Positions 11,301 to 22,349 of a stretch of DNA of 64,000 bases are shown piece by piece. This stretch comes from Fagopyrum homotropicum (Eukaryota; Streptophyta; Magnoliopsida; Caryophyllales; Polygonaceae): contig BSWB01000003.1 in the NCBI GenBank assembly GCA_033239125.1, forward strand, positions 111,186,320 to 111,250,319. The letters are read 5' to 3'. Under the pieces are notes generated by a model. That model searched no databases, was not told where the DNA came from, and worked only from the letters and a program-made list of their open reading frames with translations. A program made the translations under genes and the position numbers. Position 1 is the first letter of the stretch; each line of letters begins with the position of its first letter.

Positions 11301-12746
11301 TCATGGATGTCTCCATAGCACTAAGCTTGATCAAGATAGCCTCCAGCACCGCGTCTTTCTTTTCCGGCTGAGACGAACTTGATCCTTGCCCCGGCTCTTT
11401 AATGGAGTAGAAGAAGAAGAGGAAGGGGAAGAGAGGAAAGGATTAGAGGAATCGTTAGAGTTGGAGTTAGAATGATTGTTACCAGAACTTTGGTTGTTCA
11501 CCCTCGAATTATTGTTGTTGGATCCTCTATTGTTGTTGTTGTAGTTGTTGTTCCGGGAACCGTTTTTGTTGTTACGGTATCCATTGTTGTTATTCCTTGA
11601 TCCTTGATCTTCCTTCTTGGTTTGAGCAACCAAGAGTTCCTTCAATTGCTTCACGTCATTCTTCAAAGACGTGAGTTGATTGTTGTTAGGTGGAGCATCT
11701 TGAAAGTTAACTCTTTTAACTCCACCTTCCGCTCCTTTGTGGGAGTATTTCTCCATATGCAAAGCTTGCTTCTCGATAAAGTCCCAAGCTTCGTCAATCG
11801 CCATGTCCATAAAGGTACCGGCGGATAATAGTTGGAGGTTGAACTGGGTGCTTCCGTCCAACAACTCTATTTTTGGAATCCCATGATGTGGGCAATCCAA
11901 AAGAATGTCCTTAAACCTCTCTCATGACTTGGACAAGCTCTCCTTGTCCTTCATAACTAATGCATTAATCTTCCCTCTCATTTCAGCGGTCTTAGTGGGG
12001 GGAAAGAATTTAGTTAAGAATTCCGTAGTCATCTCCTACCAAGTGCTGATTTTTCCTGGAGGAAGAGATTGATACCAAGTAAGAGCTCTATCTTTTAAAG
12101 AAAAGTAAAAAGGTCTTAGCTTGTAGTTGTTATTTTCAATTCTTGAGGGTCTCAAGGTCTCCATCAAGATCTCATAGTTTTGAAGATGTTGATGCGGAGA
12201 TTCCTTCTCTAGCCCTCCAAACTGGCATTGGTGAATCATGGAAAGAACTTGCGGTCGAAGTTCGTAGTCATGGTCCGCCGGATCTCCTAGGTTAACTCCT
12301 GGACGCCTCAGTTGTTGATTGGGGTCCATCCTTTGCCCTAGGGTTTGCGGGATTCCTGCAAAAAGAGCGCCTCGGACTGGCATCCGAGGTGGAAGTACTT
12401 CGGCCGGGGCGTCAGGTACTGGGACCTGCCTCGGTCGAGGGTCTTGAACTGGATCCTGCATCGGTCGAGGATCAGGGACTGGATCTTGCCTCGGTCGAAG
12501 TTGATACTGGTCTCGTAAGGCTGCCATATCTGCTTCCATCGCCTCAATCCTGGTGCGAGTTTCTTCTTTCTCCTGCCTCAGTTCTTCTCTGCTAAGGCGT
12601 AGCTGTTCTAATGCATCCTTCAATTCGGCCTCAAGATTGCGATTGTCTTGGTTGGCCATCTTCGCTTCTCTCAAGCGTCGTTTGTATGTCTTTTCTGGTT
12701 CGGGATCGTAAGGAACGATTTCCTTCCCAGTGCGGGTTCTTCGCAT
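8344..12746 (-). pseudogene. Degenerate gag-pol without integrase, element A'
   Basis: The start is the ATG at 12746 (MRRTRTGKE), matching the start chosen in A and B. Gag has an N-terminal coiled-coil-like stretch, a Pro-rich linker made of family-A palindromes, a retrotransposon gag domain and an Asn-rich linker; I see no CCHC zinc knuckle. Protease (DLGAN), RT (FMDD) and RNase H follow. Breaks: in-frame stops near 12030 (TAG for GAG) and 11920 (TGA for TGG), a 1-bp deletion near 11391, TAG for CAG at 9229-9231 and about 8692, and TGA near 8341. After RNase H the integrase is missing; only the last few residues around VWGE survive near 8265, at the same breakpoints as in A. Confidence 0.85.
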
Positions 12747-12848
12747 AAACCTAAGAAAGAACCTGCGGAAGTCACTCAAGTAGAGTGGTTAGTAGACACG
12801 GGGCAAGTGCCCCAAAAGCGTACCGCAACCGGCTCGGTCTAGACCGAG

Positions 12849-12866
12849 TCCCCGGCAACGGCGCCA
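12849..12866 (-). other. Primer-binding site, tRNA-Asp type (A')
   Basis: On the sense strand this reads TGGCGCCGTTGCCGGGGA, which is complementary to the 3' end of plant tRNA-Asp including CCA. It starts six bases 3' of the LTR end. Use of tRNA-Asp is typical of Athila elements. Confidence 0.9.
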
Positions 12867-12872
12867 AAAACT

Positions 12873-13054
12873 TGTTCCCTCCAAACGGTGTGTGCCAGCT
12901 TTAAATTTATAACCCTAGATGTAAGCTTAAAACAAGGATGCGAACCCGCAGTGTACGGGTCAATCGTAGTAAAAAGCAAGGAATTCCAGGGGTTGATCAC
13001 AGGGACTTAGTGAAACAAAGTCGGAATAGGTAAGCTTTAGCAATTACTAACCAC
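12873..13054 (-). mobile_element. 5' LTR of A', PBS-proximal 182 bp
   Basis: On the plus strand this begins TGTTCCCTCC, so the LTR ends in ..ACA on the sense strand, six bases before the PBS. It is clearly diverged from LTR A. It stops at ACCAC (13050-13054), where element A is inserted; the LTR resumes at 34005. Confidence 0.9.
13050..13054. repeat. Target-site duplication ACCAC, left copy
   Basis: ACCAC directly precedes the 3' LTR of A and is repeated at 34005-34009 directly after its 5' LTR. Five-base duplications are normal for Ty3/gypsy integration. Confidence 0.9.
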
Positions 13055-14790
13055 TGTTCGCTCCAAACGGTGTGTGCAAGCTTTAAATTTATAACCCTAG
13101 ACTTAAGCTCAAAACAAGGATGCGAACCCACAGTGTACGGGTCAATCGTAGTAAAAAGCAAGAAATTCCAGGGGTCGATCACAGGGACTCGGTGAAACAA
13201 AGTCAATAACGGTAAGCTTCGTGAATACTAACCACAAGAGCAATTAACACAATCAAAGATGAATAAGAAGTCAATAAAGCAAACATGCAATTCTAGGGAT
13301 TAAAGCGTCTAGTTGTGGTTCCAACTCAAGATCTAAAGATAAGCGGACAAAGCTGAGATTTTTGCAAGGGGAAGGTGTTACTAAAGTGGAGTAGATCACC
13401 GGGTAAGTCTCACTACTCTCTAATCCTAAACCGTAACTCCTATTACCGGGTAAGTCTCAAGGAATGAAGATAAAGAACTATAACCTCAAACTAACACACC
13501 ATCTAAGAGAATAGAATCAACCTTTACCGGGTAAGTCTCAGGCTAACTCACACAGATGGGATGAAAGCACACTCAAACCCCAATAAAGGATAAACCTTTA
13601 TTACCTATACTTATGATCTTAGGTAAACAAACTAAGGAATTACCGGGTAAGTCTCATCCTAAGCTTGCTTTGAATCAGAAAAGGTGTAATAAGAATAGGA
13701 TTTGGCAAACTCTAACACTTAACTCTCAGTTTAGGATCAGACAAGTCACCTCGGTCAGCCAGATTCCACCCCGGCCGAGATGTTCATTGACTGAACGAGA
13801 TGCTTAGGGTTAAGGTTAAAGACTCGAACTTTCAGGGTCCTACTAGAATCTAAGATTATTCTATCATTGTTTTCCCCACAACCTTCAGCCAATCACCCTA
13901 GAATCACACAAGGAAATTAGCCACTCATCATCATTATGAAAGTATTAAATATATGGGAAGAAGGTGAATATTTGAACAAGAAGAATTTAATGAAAAAGAC
14001 TTCAATAACTGAATCAAGTATCACAACAAAAGCGTTCCTTGGATAGCAATCCAACAAGACAAGACAACAAGTGAGGGAATTAAAGACAATCTTACAAAAC
14101 CCTCCAAAAAAGCTATAAAGCTATGATCTTCAATCTTCCTTCAACCTTCAAAAAGGTTCTTCGAAACTCCCAACTGGAGTATGGCTGCTGCATGCTATAA
14201 ACCCTGATCGATAGTATAGCATGCTCCTCGATTTGTGGAAATCCAACCCTTTTTATAGGAAAATAACCCTTCAAAGATAATAAATCTTAGAAAGATATTT
14301 TCCCATAAATATAGGTAAAATATATGATTCTGCATATCTTCTTCCTTCCAAGAGCCAAGCCCAAAAATATAAGATCACCTTCCAAAGATAAAAGATCTCA
14401 TCCAAGAATAAAATATTCTCGCCGCGTCCTAGGTGTTCGCCTCGGTCGAGTCGGCGTCTCTGGATCACCTCAGTCGAGATGAATCTCTGGTCAACCGAGG
14501 TGAGTCATAACTGAATGTGAAATCTCTCAAAACTGGTCCAAAGTGAATCTTTAATCCATGGCTATGCTCCCTGGATGTAGCTCCAAATGACTCATGACTC
14601 CTTTTGCTTCTTTTTGATGCAAAACGTGCCATTTTACCTACAATTACAGCAAAACTAGGTGTAGACCTCGATTCCCGCAAAGGTAGATGAAATGGTAATA
14701 TAATCACATATTATACATGCTAACATGCAGATTATTGAAGATAAAACGTCCAAACAAACCCCAAAATATAGACTATAATTCATGCTATCA
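13055..14790 (-). mobile_element. 3' LTR of element A
   Basis: This 1736-bp LTR runs from TGTTCGCTCC to CATGCTATCA on the plus strand, giving TG...CA ends. It contains four copies of a CCGGGTAAGTCTC motif (near 13398, 13444, 13526 and 13643), family-A palindromes near 13745-13800 and 14430-14505, and close to its PBS-proximal end a segment (gtgtacgggtc...) also seen in LTRs of A', B, E and the fragment at 35588-36249. No ORF. Confidence 0.93.
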
Positions 14791-14829
14791 AAATACCCCA
14801 TACTTAGCCCTTGCTTGTCCTCAAGCAAG
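14791..14829 (-). promoter_or_regulatory. Polypurine tract and hairpin next to 3' LTR (A)
   Basis: On the sense strand, perfect 8-bp arms CTTGCTTG and CAAGCAAG flank the loop AGGA, followed by GGGCTAAGTATGGGGTATTT directly against the LTR. The position is that of the plus-strand primer. The hairpin is conserved in E (same stem) and in D (changed stem). Confidence 0.75.
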
Positions 14830-15055
14830 TTCCGCATATAGAAGACAAGATAGAATGGATTATTAGTCATAAAAATCAATGAAAAGTCTTCCAAAAACAT
14901 TTTTACGGTGTGTTACAATCATAGATAGCTCTAAGAAAATACTTCATGGAATTTAAAGTCCAAACATGATCAAAACATTTTATAAATATAGAAAAGTTGT
15001 TCATCTTTGCATAAAATCATAGAATGCATAATAAGTCATAATTATCAAAATTAAT
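14830..15055 (-). other. 3' noncoding DNA of A, LTR-side part
   Basis: AT-rich sequence without a gene. It is continuous with 24185 onward once B is removed: the join aligns with C around 210-225 (attatcaaaatcaatcata). The last five bases, TTAAT, would be the left target duplication of B. Confidence 0.65.
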
Positions 15056-15187
15056 TGTTACGCTAAGATCGTGTGATGTGCATGCAATAAGTCTTGAATT
15101 TATACTCGTTATATTTATCCTAACTCCTAGCGAACCCGCAGTGTACGGGACGTTTGTAGAAAGGTAAGTATTTCGAGGTCGAACACA
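15056..15187 (-). mobile_element. Truncated 3' LTR of B
   Basis: It matches the first 132 bp of the LTR at 22350 with 7 substitutions, then switches after gaacaca directly into 3' noncoding sequence. The deletion joins two CACA-containing sites (LTR gaacaca and internal gcacatacc), so about 1.7 kb of LTR and the adjacent polypurine tract were lost. Confidence 0.85.
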
Positions 15188-16370
15188 TACCAAAGCTCGT
15201 TAGGACTATCGGTTTATTTGACTTTGGCAAGGCACCAACACCCGATCATGTGAAGTGTACCGAGTTACTTGTCATTTAAACCAACGTCCCCAAACCTATG
15301 TTTTTGTCTACACTTTCACAACAATTTCAGCATTTCATTCACATCATTCTTTCATCAACAACTTCACCCCACACTTGCTTTTCACACACATCAACACACT
15401 AGCATGCTCCTATTCCCGGATAGGTCAAAAGAGGTCAATTTATATCAATTGAGGTGCTCAAGCAACATGATCAAGATGAGAAGTAGAGGAAAATGAATTG
15501 CCTTAATCACTCCTAATTGATGTGCAAGAACTAGCATGCAATTTCGACTTTCAATACTCAATTCATTCTAGGCAAACATCATGATCACAAATCATTCATG
15601 GTATTCAAGAGAAGTACTTCAAGTCCACATATACATTCATCAATTTAACACATAAGGTCATCCATAGCCAATCCACAAGACAAGGGTCAATCATTAGGGT
15701 CATATCCAAGCCTTAGAAGCACTAAAATTTTTAAAATTTTCTGAATTTTTTGGATTTTTCGAAATATGTATGTACAATGCAAGACATAATGAAACATGTG
15801 ACAAAATTAAACTATCCTAGATGTTAATCATGCAAGTGATCATGAAAACCCCACCCCATACTTAGAAACACATTGTCCCTAATGTGTAAACTAAATAAAG
15901 AAGTGAAAGAGGGTTCTCACAATGTAAGATTGGTGATGCTTTGGTATTTTGGTTCACATTGAATAAATGTGGTGGATGATCGATCAAGGATGGTAGAGAG
16001 CTCTTGATGTTCGTTAAGGGGTTGGAACCCGCGCTTGGCACCGCAAGCCGTCCAAGTTCCTCGTCCGCTCCACCCATGCTTGATTGGAGATCATCACTTT
16101 CCTTTATACAGAGGAAAAATCGCCCCATAGCCCAGGAAAATCGGCCGATTTTGTGCATGAACAGTCCGATTTTTCTGGGTGATTTCCTCCCCGTCTATGT
16201 GCTCGGATCTTGTACCTTAAATAGCTCCTTGAGGTCTTCACACGACCTCCAACATCTCGTAACTCATGACAATCAACAAGATCTAGCACCCAAAAACACA
16301 AAAGAAAAACAAAGCACACCAAGAGTGAGATTAAACAAAAGCAAGAAAAAGAAAGGGAAAAATATGTATC
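15188..16370 (-). other. 3' noncoding region of B; post-pol ORF deleted
   Basis: The region 15188-15430 is a partial copy of the conserved 3' block seen in A, C and E. An internal polypurine module is at 15845-15887. Beyond it, about 15890-16100 has no recognisable homology and 16107-16172 carries a family-B palindrome cluster. The post-pol ORF that A, C, D and E have between these points is absent. No gene is supported. Confidence 0.65.
15845..15887 (-). promoter_or_regulatory. Internal polypurine-like tract with hairpin (B)
   Basis: On the sense strand the arms ACACATT and AATGTGT enclose a GGGA-containing loop, followed by TAAGTATGGGGTGGGG. It sits at the same place as the copies in A, C, D and E. 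Its stem differs from that of C, yet still pairs. Confidence 0.55.
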
Positions 16371-16388
16371 AATGGGTTGCCTCCCATT
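16371..16388 (-). promoter_or_regulatory. Post-pol stem-loop (B), covarying stem
   Basis: The sense arms AAUGGG and CCCAUU flank the invariant loop AGGCAA. Relative to A and C (CUUGGG and CCCAAG) the outer bases changed on both sides and pairing is kept. It lies 46 bases downstream of the pol stop. Confidence 0.65.
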
Positions 16389-16433
16389 AAGCGCTTCTTT
16401 AAGGTCATTAGCTTGACCAAATTCAGGAGCGTT

Positions 16434-19400
16434 TCAATCAAGGTGAAGCGGGGCAATCACTTCCACCGGGGCTTCCGGGATGTACTTCTTCAAACGATGC
16501 CCATTCACCTTGAAGTTACCACAATGATCTCCTCCTATCTCCACCGCTCCATGAGGAAAAACTTTCTTTACCACATATGGCCCGGTCCATCTTGATTTGA
16601 GCTTCCCGGGGAAGAGCCGCAGCCTTGAGTTGAAGAGAAGGACAAGGTCTCCTTCACTCAACTCTTTCGGGATGATCCTCTTGTCATGCCAACGCTTGGT
16701 CCGCTCCTTGTAGATCCGGGCATTCTCATAAGCATCCAACCGGATCTCCTCAAGGGCGTTCATGTCTAGCAACCTCTTTTCTCCGGCCTCCTTGAGGTCA
16801 AAATTTAGCCACTTAATGGCCCAATAAGCTCTATGCTCCATCTCTACCGGAAGGTGGCAAGATTTTCCATAGACTAGCTTGTAAGGAGTGGTGCCAATTG
16901 GTGTTTTGAAGGCGGTCCTATATGCCCACAAGGCATCATCGAGCTTCATAGCCCAATCCTTTCTCGTCCTTGATACCGTCTTCTCAAGAATGGCCTTGAT
17001 CTCCCGGTTGGAGATCTCCACTTGGCCACTAGTTTGGGGATGGTAAGGTGTTGCCACCTTATGAGTCACCCCATACTTAGCCAAAAGTGCTCCAAAGTTC
17101 CTATTAGTGAAGTGCTTCCCTCCATCACTTATGATCACCCTTGGTGTTCCAAACCTAGGGAAGATCACTCGGTTGAAAAACCGCACAACAACCTTGGCGT
17201 CATTTGTAGGAGAGGCGATTGCCTCCACCCATCTTGAAACATAGTCAACCGTCAATAGGATGTGGAGGTTGCCACATGAAGAAGGGAATGGTCCCATGAA
17301 GTGCACACCCCATACATCAAATATTTCTACCTCTTGGATGTTGTTCAAGGGCATCTCATTCCTCCTTGAGATGTTGCCCGTCCTTTGGCAAGCATCACAA
17401 GCTACCACAAAGCTTTGCACGTCTTTGAACAAACTTGGCCAAAAGAAACCCGATTGCAACACTTTAGCACATGTCTTGTGTGTGCTAGCATGCCCTCCAC
17501 ATGGCAAGGAATGACAATGGCGGATCACACTCTCCACCTCATCCTCCGGTATGCATCTTCTAAACATTCCATCCGGTCCTCTCTTGAACAAAAGTGGCTC
17601 GCTCCAATAGTAATGCCTCACATCTTTGAAGAACTTCTTCCTTTGGGCATATGTCAAACCGGGAGGCACTTCCTCACACACTAGGTAGTTCACAATGTCG
17701 GCATACCATGGCTCACTTCCTCTAGAAACTTGGAACAAGCATTCCTCCACCATTTGCAATTGCTCATCCCGGAATGAGTCATCAATCGGGATGTCCTCTC
17801 TTTTAAGCTCCAATGGTGGGAGTCTACTAAGGTGATCCGCCACGGAGTTCTCGGATCTCCTCTTGTCCCGGATTTCCAAGTCAAACTCTTGAAGAAGAAG
17901 GATCCACCGAATCAACCTAGGCTTGGCATCCTTCTTGGTAAGTAGATAACGGATCGCAGCATGATCCGTATAGACTATGACCTTCGCTCCAACAAGATAT
18001 GAGCGGAACTTCTCAAATGCATACACAACCGCTAGCAACTCCTTCTCGGTGGTAGCATAATTGAGTTGGGCATCATCTAGCGTCTTGCTAGCATAATAAA
18101 TAGCATGAGTTCGCCCATCTTTCCTTTGCCCCAAAACAGCCCCAACGGCTACATCGCTTGCATCACACATGATCTCAAACGGTAAACTCCAATCCGGAGG
18201 TTGCATTATAGGTGCGGAGATCAAAGCGTTCTTCAACCTACAAAAAGCTTCAAGGCAATCTTTGGAGAAGACAAATTCAACATCCTTCATTAGTAGGTTA
18301 GTAAGGGGCTTAGAAATTTTAGAGAAGTCTTGAATAAACCTCCGGTAAAAACCGGCATGCCCTAAGAAACTCCTTACCCCTTTCACCGAGGTAGGTGGTG
18401 GCAACTTCTCTATCGTCTCAATCTTGGCCCTATCAACCTCAATGCCACGGTTAGACACCAAGTGTCCTAACACAATACCTTCACTTACCATGAAGTGGCA
18501 TTTTTCCCAATTCAAGACAAGATTTGTCTCCTCACATCTTTGCAATACTAATGACAAGTTAGCCAAGCAATCATCAAAGGAAGAACCATAAACAGAGAAA
18601 TCATCCATGAACACTTCCATGATATTTTCTATATATTCCGAAAAGATAGCCATCATACACCTTTGGAAGGTGGCGGGTGCATTACAACCCAAATGGCATT
18701 CTCCTATATGCAAAAGTACCCCATGGACATGTAAAGGTGGTTTTCTCTTGGTCATCGGGGTGGATAGGGATTTGGAAGAATCCACTATAGCCATCTAGGT
18801 AGCAAAAATGAGAATGTTGAGCTAACCTCTCTAGCATTTGGTCAATGAAGGGGAGAGGGAAGTGATCTTTCCTAGAGGCCATGTTCAACTTCCTATAATC
18901 AATGCACATCCTCCACCCCGTAACCGTCCTAGTTGGGATTAGTTCATTGTTCTCATTGGTTACTACGGTCATCCCACCCCTCTTAGGTACTACATGAACG
19001 GGACTAACCCACTTACTATCCGAGATAGGGTAGATAATTCCCGCATCTAGTAACTTAATGATTTCCTTTTTGACTACCTCTTTCATTATGGGATTCAATC
19101 TTCTTTGATGTTCAATAGAGGGTTTATGATTATCTTCCATCATTATCCTATGCATGCACAAAGAGGGTTTGATACCAACAAGATCATCAATGGTGTATCC
19201 TATTGCCTTTCTATACAGTTTCAATTCATTCAACAATCTATTAAGCTCATCATCATTCAAAGATGCATTCACAATCACCGGATATGTAGAATTTGAACCA
19301 AGGAAAGCATACTTTAAATGAGAAGGGAGAGGTTTAAGATCAAGTTGAGGAGGACCTTTTTCGGTTGGAGACGATCCATACAATGTAGGTTGAGATGATT

Positions 19401-22209
19401 GCAAAGCCATGGAAGCCTCCTTGAAGTCCCTTGATGATTGCTCACATTCAAGTGGTTGATGCTGAAAAGACTCAGGAAAATCGGCCCAGGAAGAAAAATC
19501 GGACGATTTATCTGAGGGTGGGTCGATCTGAGTTTCTGTTTTTGCAAAACTGGTTGAAATTTCAGCCCAAGGACAAAAATCGGCCGATTTTTGCCCTCCA
19601 GTCCGATTTTTCTGGCAGTTTTCCTCTTCTTCTAGCACTTCAAACCCAACACTTGGTAGCTCGTCCAATGCATTCAAGGCCTTGATTACTTCATTGCTAC
19701 TCTCCTCAATTCCTTCCTCCATCAAGCTTGAGCTAAGAACTCTCTCAAGCGGATCCTTGAGAAAGATTGAGCTCACAACCTCTCTAGACTCCTCTTCTTC
19801 AACTATGTTGAATATATCCTCATCAAGGGTTGGTCCTTTCATCATTGTGGACAGCTTGAACTTGATGTTTTCTTCTCCAATGTTGAAGGAGAGGGTTCCA
19901 TTCTTGCAATCTACTAGACATCCGGAAGTAGCTAGGAAAGGTCTCCCTAAAATGATAGGAACCGGATAGTCCGCCGGGATGTCCAAAACAACGAAGTCTA
20001 TGGGCACATAGAACTTCCCTAATTGCACCGGAATGTCCTCCAAGATTCCAACCGGATGAGTGATCGAGCGGTCCGCCATGTAGAGGGTCATCTTGACCGG
20101 CTTTGGCTGTCCTAGCCCAACCTTGTTGCAAAGTGCAAGCGGAATGATGCTTACACTTGCCCCAAGATCACATAGGGCGTCATACTTCACTTCTCCTACT
20201 CCGATTGGCACACAAAAGGATCCCGGATCCCTTAGCTTGGGAGGCATCTCCTCCTTCATCGTTTGAATCAACTCCGAGGATCTCTTAGTCATCCTTATCT
20301 CACCATACTCCTCCAACTTCCTTTTGTTGGAGAGTATTTCCTTCAAGAACTTGCCATATGCCGGCATCCCTAAAATAGCATCCATGAACGGAATGTTAAT
20401 ATGCAATTTAGACATTAGTTCAAGGAACTTACCAAAGTGATTGTCCAAGCGAGCTCTTGCTCGTGATTGAGGGAACGGTAGTGGTGGCTTGTATGGAGGC
20501 GGTGCCACATAGGTTGGCTCTACATCTTTGCTCTTGCCTCCATCTCCTTGCAAAGTCTCTTCTTCATTCACCACTTGCTTCCCTTTAGCATTCTCCTTGG
20601 GCAAAGGATCCTTCATGCTTAACCCACTTCTTGTTGTAATAGCCAACACTTGGCCTCTTGGGTTTTCTTCTGTTGTTCCGGGAAGCTTCCCCGGATCTCT
20701 ATGGGCTTCACCCGCCTTTTGGAACACTTGTGCTTCCAAAACCTTTTGAGCCTTTGAGATAGAAGTCACGGTGCTCTCAAGACCACTCAACCTTCCAAGC
20801 AATTGCTCAAACATCAATTCGGTCCTATCCTTTGGAGGTTGAGTGAATCCGGGTGGAGGTTCTTGTGAAGCTCTTGGTGGTGGAGTTGTGCTTGTGGAAG
20901 TGGGAGGGTTCAAGGCTCCATCCGGGTTAGAGTAAGAAAACCCGGGATGGTTATGGTTGGGCCGGTAATAGTTGAATTGCCGGTTGTTGTTGAAGTTCCT
21001 TGGGCCTTGATAGTTGTTGTAATTGCCCCTTCCCATGTAATTCACATCCTCCTCCTTGGAAGATAAGTTAGCTTGTGGAAGCACTTGAGGGGTTGCTTGG
21101 TTCTTCAAGCTTGTAGCACACAACTCCCTCAAGGACTTTAGCTCGTTGTTGATGGCGTCGAGCTTGAAGTTGCTCATGGTGACCTCACTCACCTCATATG
21201 CTCCCGCCTTTCTCCCTTCACTCTTCCTATGGGAGTACTTCTCAATTACTAGAGCTTGCTTCTCCACAAACTCCCAAGCATCATCTACATGTTTCTCCAT
21301 GAAAGTCCCACCGGAAAGGGATTGAAGCTTGAATTGGCTATCTTCATCAAGTCCCTTGAAGTAGATCTCCAATAGCTCAATTTTCGGTATGCCATGGTGT
21401 GGACAATCTAGGAGAAGGTCTTTGAATCTCTCCCAAGACTTGAACAAACTCTCTCTATCCTTCATCACGAAGGCATTGATCTTCCCTCTTAATTCGGTAG
21501 TCTTGGAAGGTGGGAAGAACTTAGTCAAAAACTCGGTTGTCATCTCCTCCCAAGTACCAACTCGCCCTTGTGGAATAGATTGATACCAAGCTAAGGCTTT
21601 GTCCTTAAGAGAGAAGGAAAAAGCCCTAAGCTTATGGTTGTTGCTCTCCAATCTTGGCGGTCTAAGAGTCTCCATCAAGATCTAATAATTCATCAAATGT
21701 TGATGAGGAGACTCTCCTTCCATCCCTCCAAATTGATTATGCCGGATCATTTGTAGAACTTGAGGGCGGAGCTCGTAGTTGTGGGTTGCGGGATCTCCTA
21801 AGTTCACACCCGGACGGTGTGCTCTTTGTGCCGGATCCATACGTCTACCCAAAGTTTGTGGCTCTTCAATAGCAATGGGTACAACCCTAACATTCGCCGC
21901 CGGCTGCGGTTGTACCACCGGTGGTGGAGGAGGTGGAGGTTGTCGGCGATTAAGCTCTCCTTGAACAAGGGCTTGCCTAATCTCCTCAATCTCCCTCCTA
22001 GTTTCCTCTTGCCTCTCATTGGCAAGTCTCCTTTCTTCCTCCAAGAGCTCATCTCTTAGCCTTATTTTCTCTAAGGCTTCATCTAATTCAGCTTGGAGGT
22101 TTCTTCCGGCCATCTCTTTCTCTTTTCGGATGTTCTTGGATCTAGATCGAAGGGTTTTCTCCGGTTCGGGATCGAATGGAGCTAAATCCTTGCCACGAGA
22201 TCTTCGCAT
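16434..22209 (-). pseudogene. Nearly intact gag-pol with integrase, element B
   Basis: The start is the ATG at 22209 (MRRSRGKD), upstream of a Glu/Arg-rich coiled coil. Then come a Pro-rich linker, the gag domain (LKDKALAWYQ..., DCPHHGI), a Gly/Asn-rich linker, protease (DLGAS), RT (FMDD), RNase H, an HHCC finger and the integrase core. Only two lesions break the frame: TAG in place of a sense codon at 21679-21681 and a 2-bp deletion at about 18686 in the RT segment FGLCNAPATF. In addition the first catalytic Asp of integrase is His (codon 17301-17303, GVHFMGPF), where C and D have Asp. Gag and protease could still be made, but the integrase should be dead. Confidence 0.88.
19470..19617. repeat. 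Family-B palindrome cluster inside gag-pol
   Basis: Copies of AAATCGGCCGATTT or AAATCGGACGATTT, each followed within about 10-25 bases by a half-site CCGATTT, lie in the protease-RT linker and are translated in frame. Further clusters are at 16107-16172 (3' spacer) and at 23187-23260 and 23801-23862 (5' LTR). The flanks vary together: AAAAATCGGCCGATTTTT at 19570 and TAAATCGGCCGATTTA at 23821. Confidence 0.75.
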
Positions 22210-22325
22210 ACACCTAAAGAGTAATAGATGTCCTGAAAAGCAAAGACACACACCAAAGAGAGATCAAAAGTAACAAGAAAGATCTACACTATAAACAATC
22301 ACAAAATGACTCAATCTAGACCTAG

Positions 22326-22343
22326 TCCCCGGCAACGGCGCCA
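22326..22343 (-). other. Primer-binding site, tRNA-Asp type (B)
   Basis: Identical to the site in A' and A (sense TGGCGCCGTTGCCGGGGA), six bases from the LTR end. The 130 bases between it and the gag start hold no ORF. Confidence 0.9.
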
Positions 22344-22349
22344 AAAACT

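Larger units (their letters stand above)
8179..13054 (-). mobile_element. Athila-type element A', left part
   Basis: In sense order (falling coordinates) this part holds the first 182 bp of the 5' LTR, the PBS, gag, protease, RT and RNase H, and it ends at the junction with C. The rest of the LTR is at 34005-35587, split off by the insertion of element A. It shares with A the deletion of the integrase core. Its post-pol ORF and 3' LTR are absent, replaced by element C. Confidence 0.85.

Noticed and set aside
11440..11600. Asn-rich low-complexity frame as a separate gene (also 30800-31000)
   Set aside because: It is the gag linker of A and A', made of AAC/AAT repeats, in frame with gag.
12845..12870. 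A tRNA-Asp gene
   Set aside because: Only the last 18 bases of the tRNA are matched; it is the primer-binding site, at three places each six bases from an LTR.
13398..13660. GGGTAAGT as splice donor sites
   Set aside because: The match is on the plus strand, while the LTR is transcribed from the minus strand.
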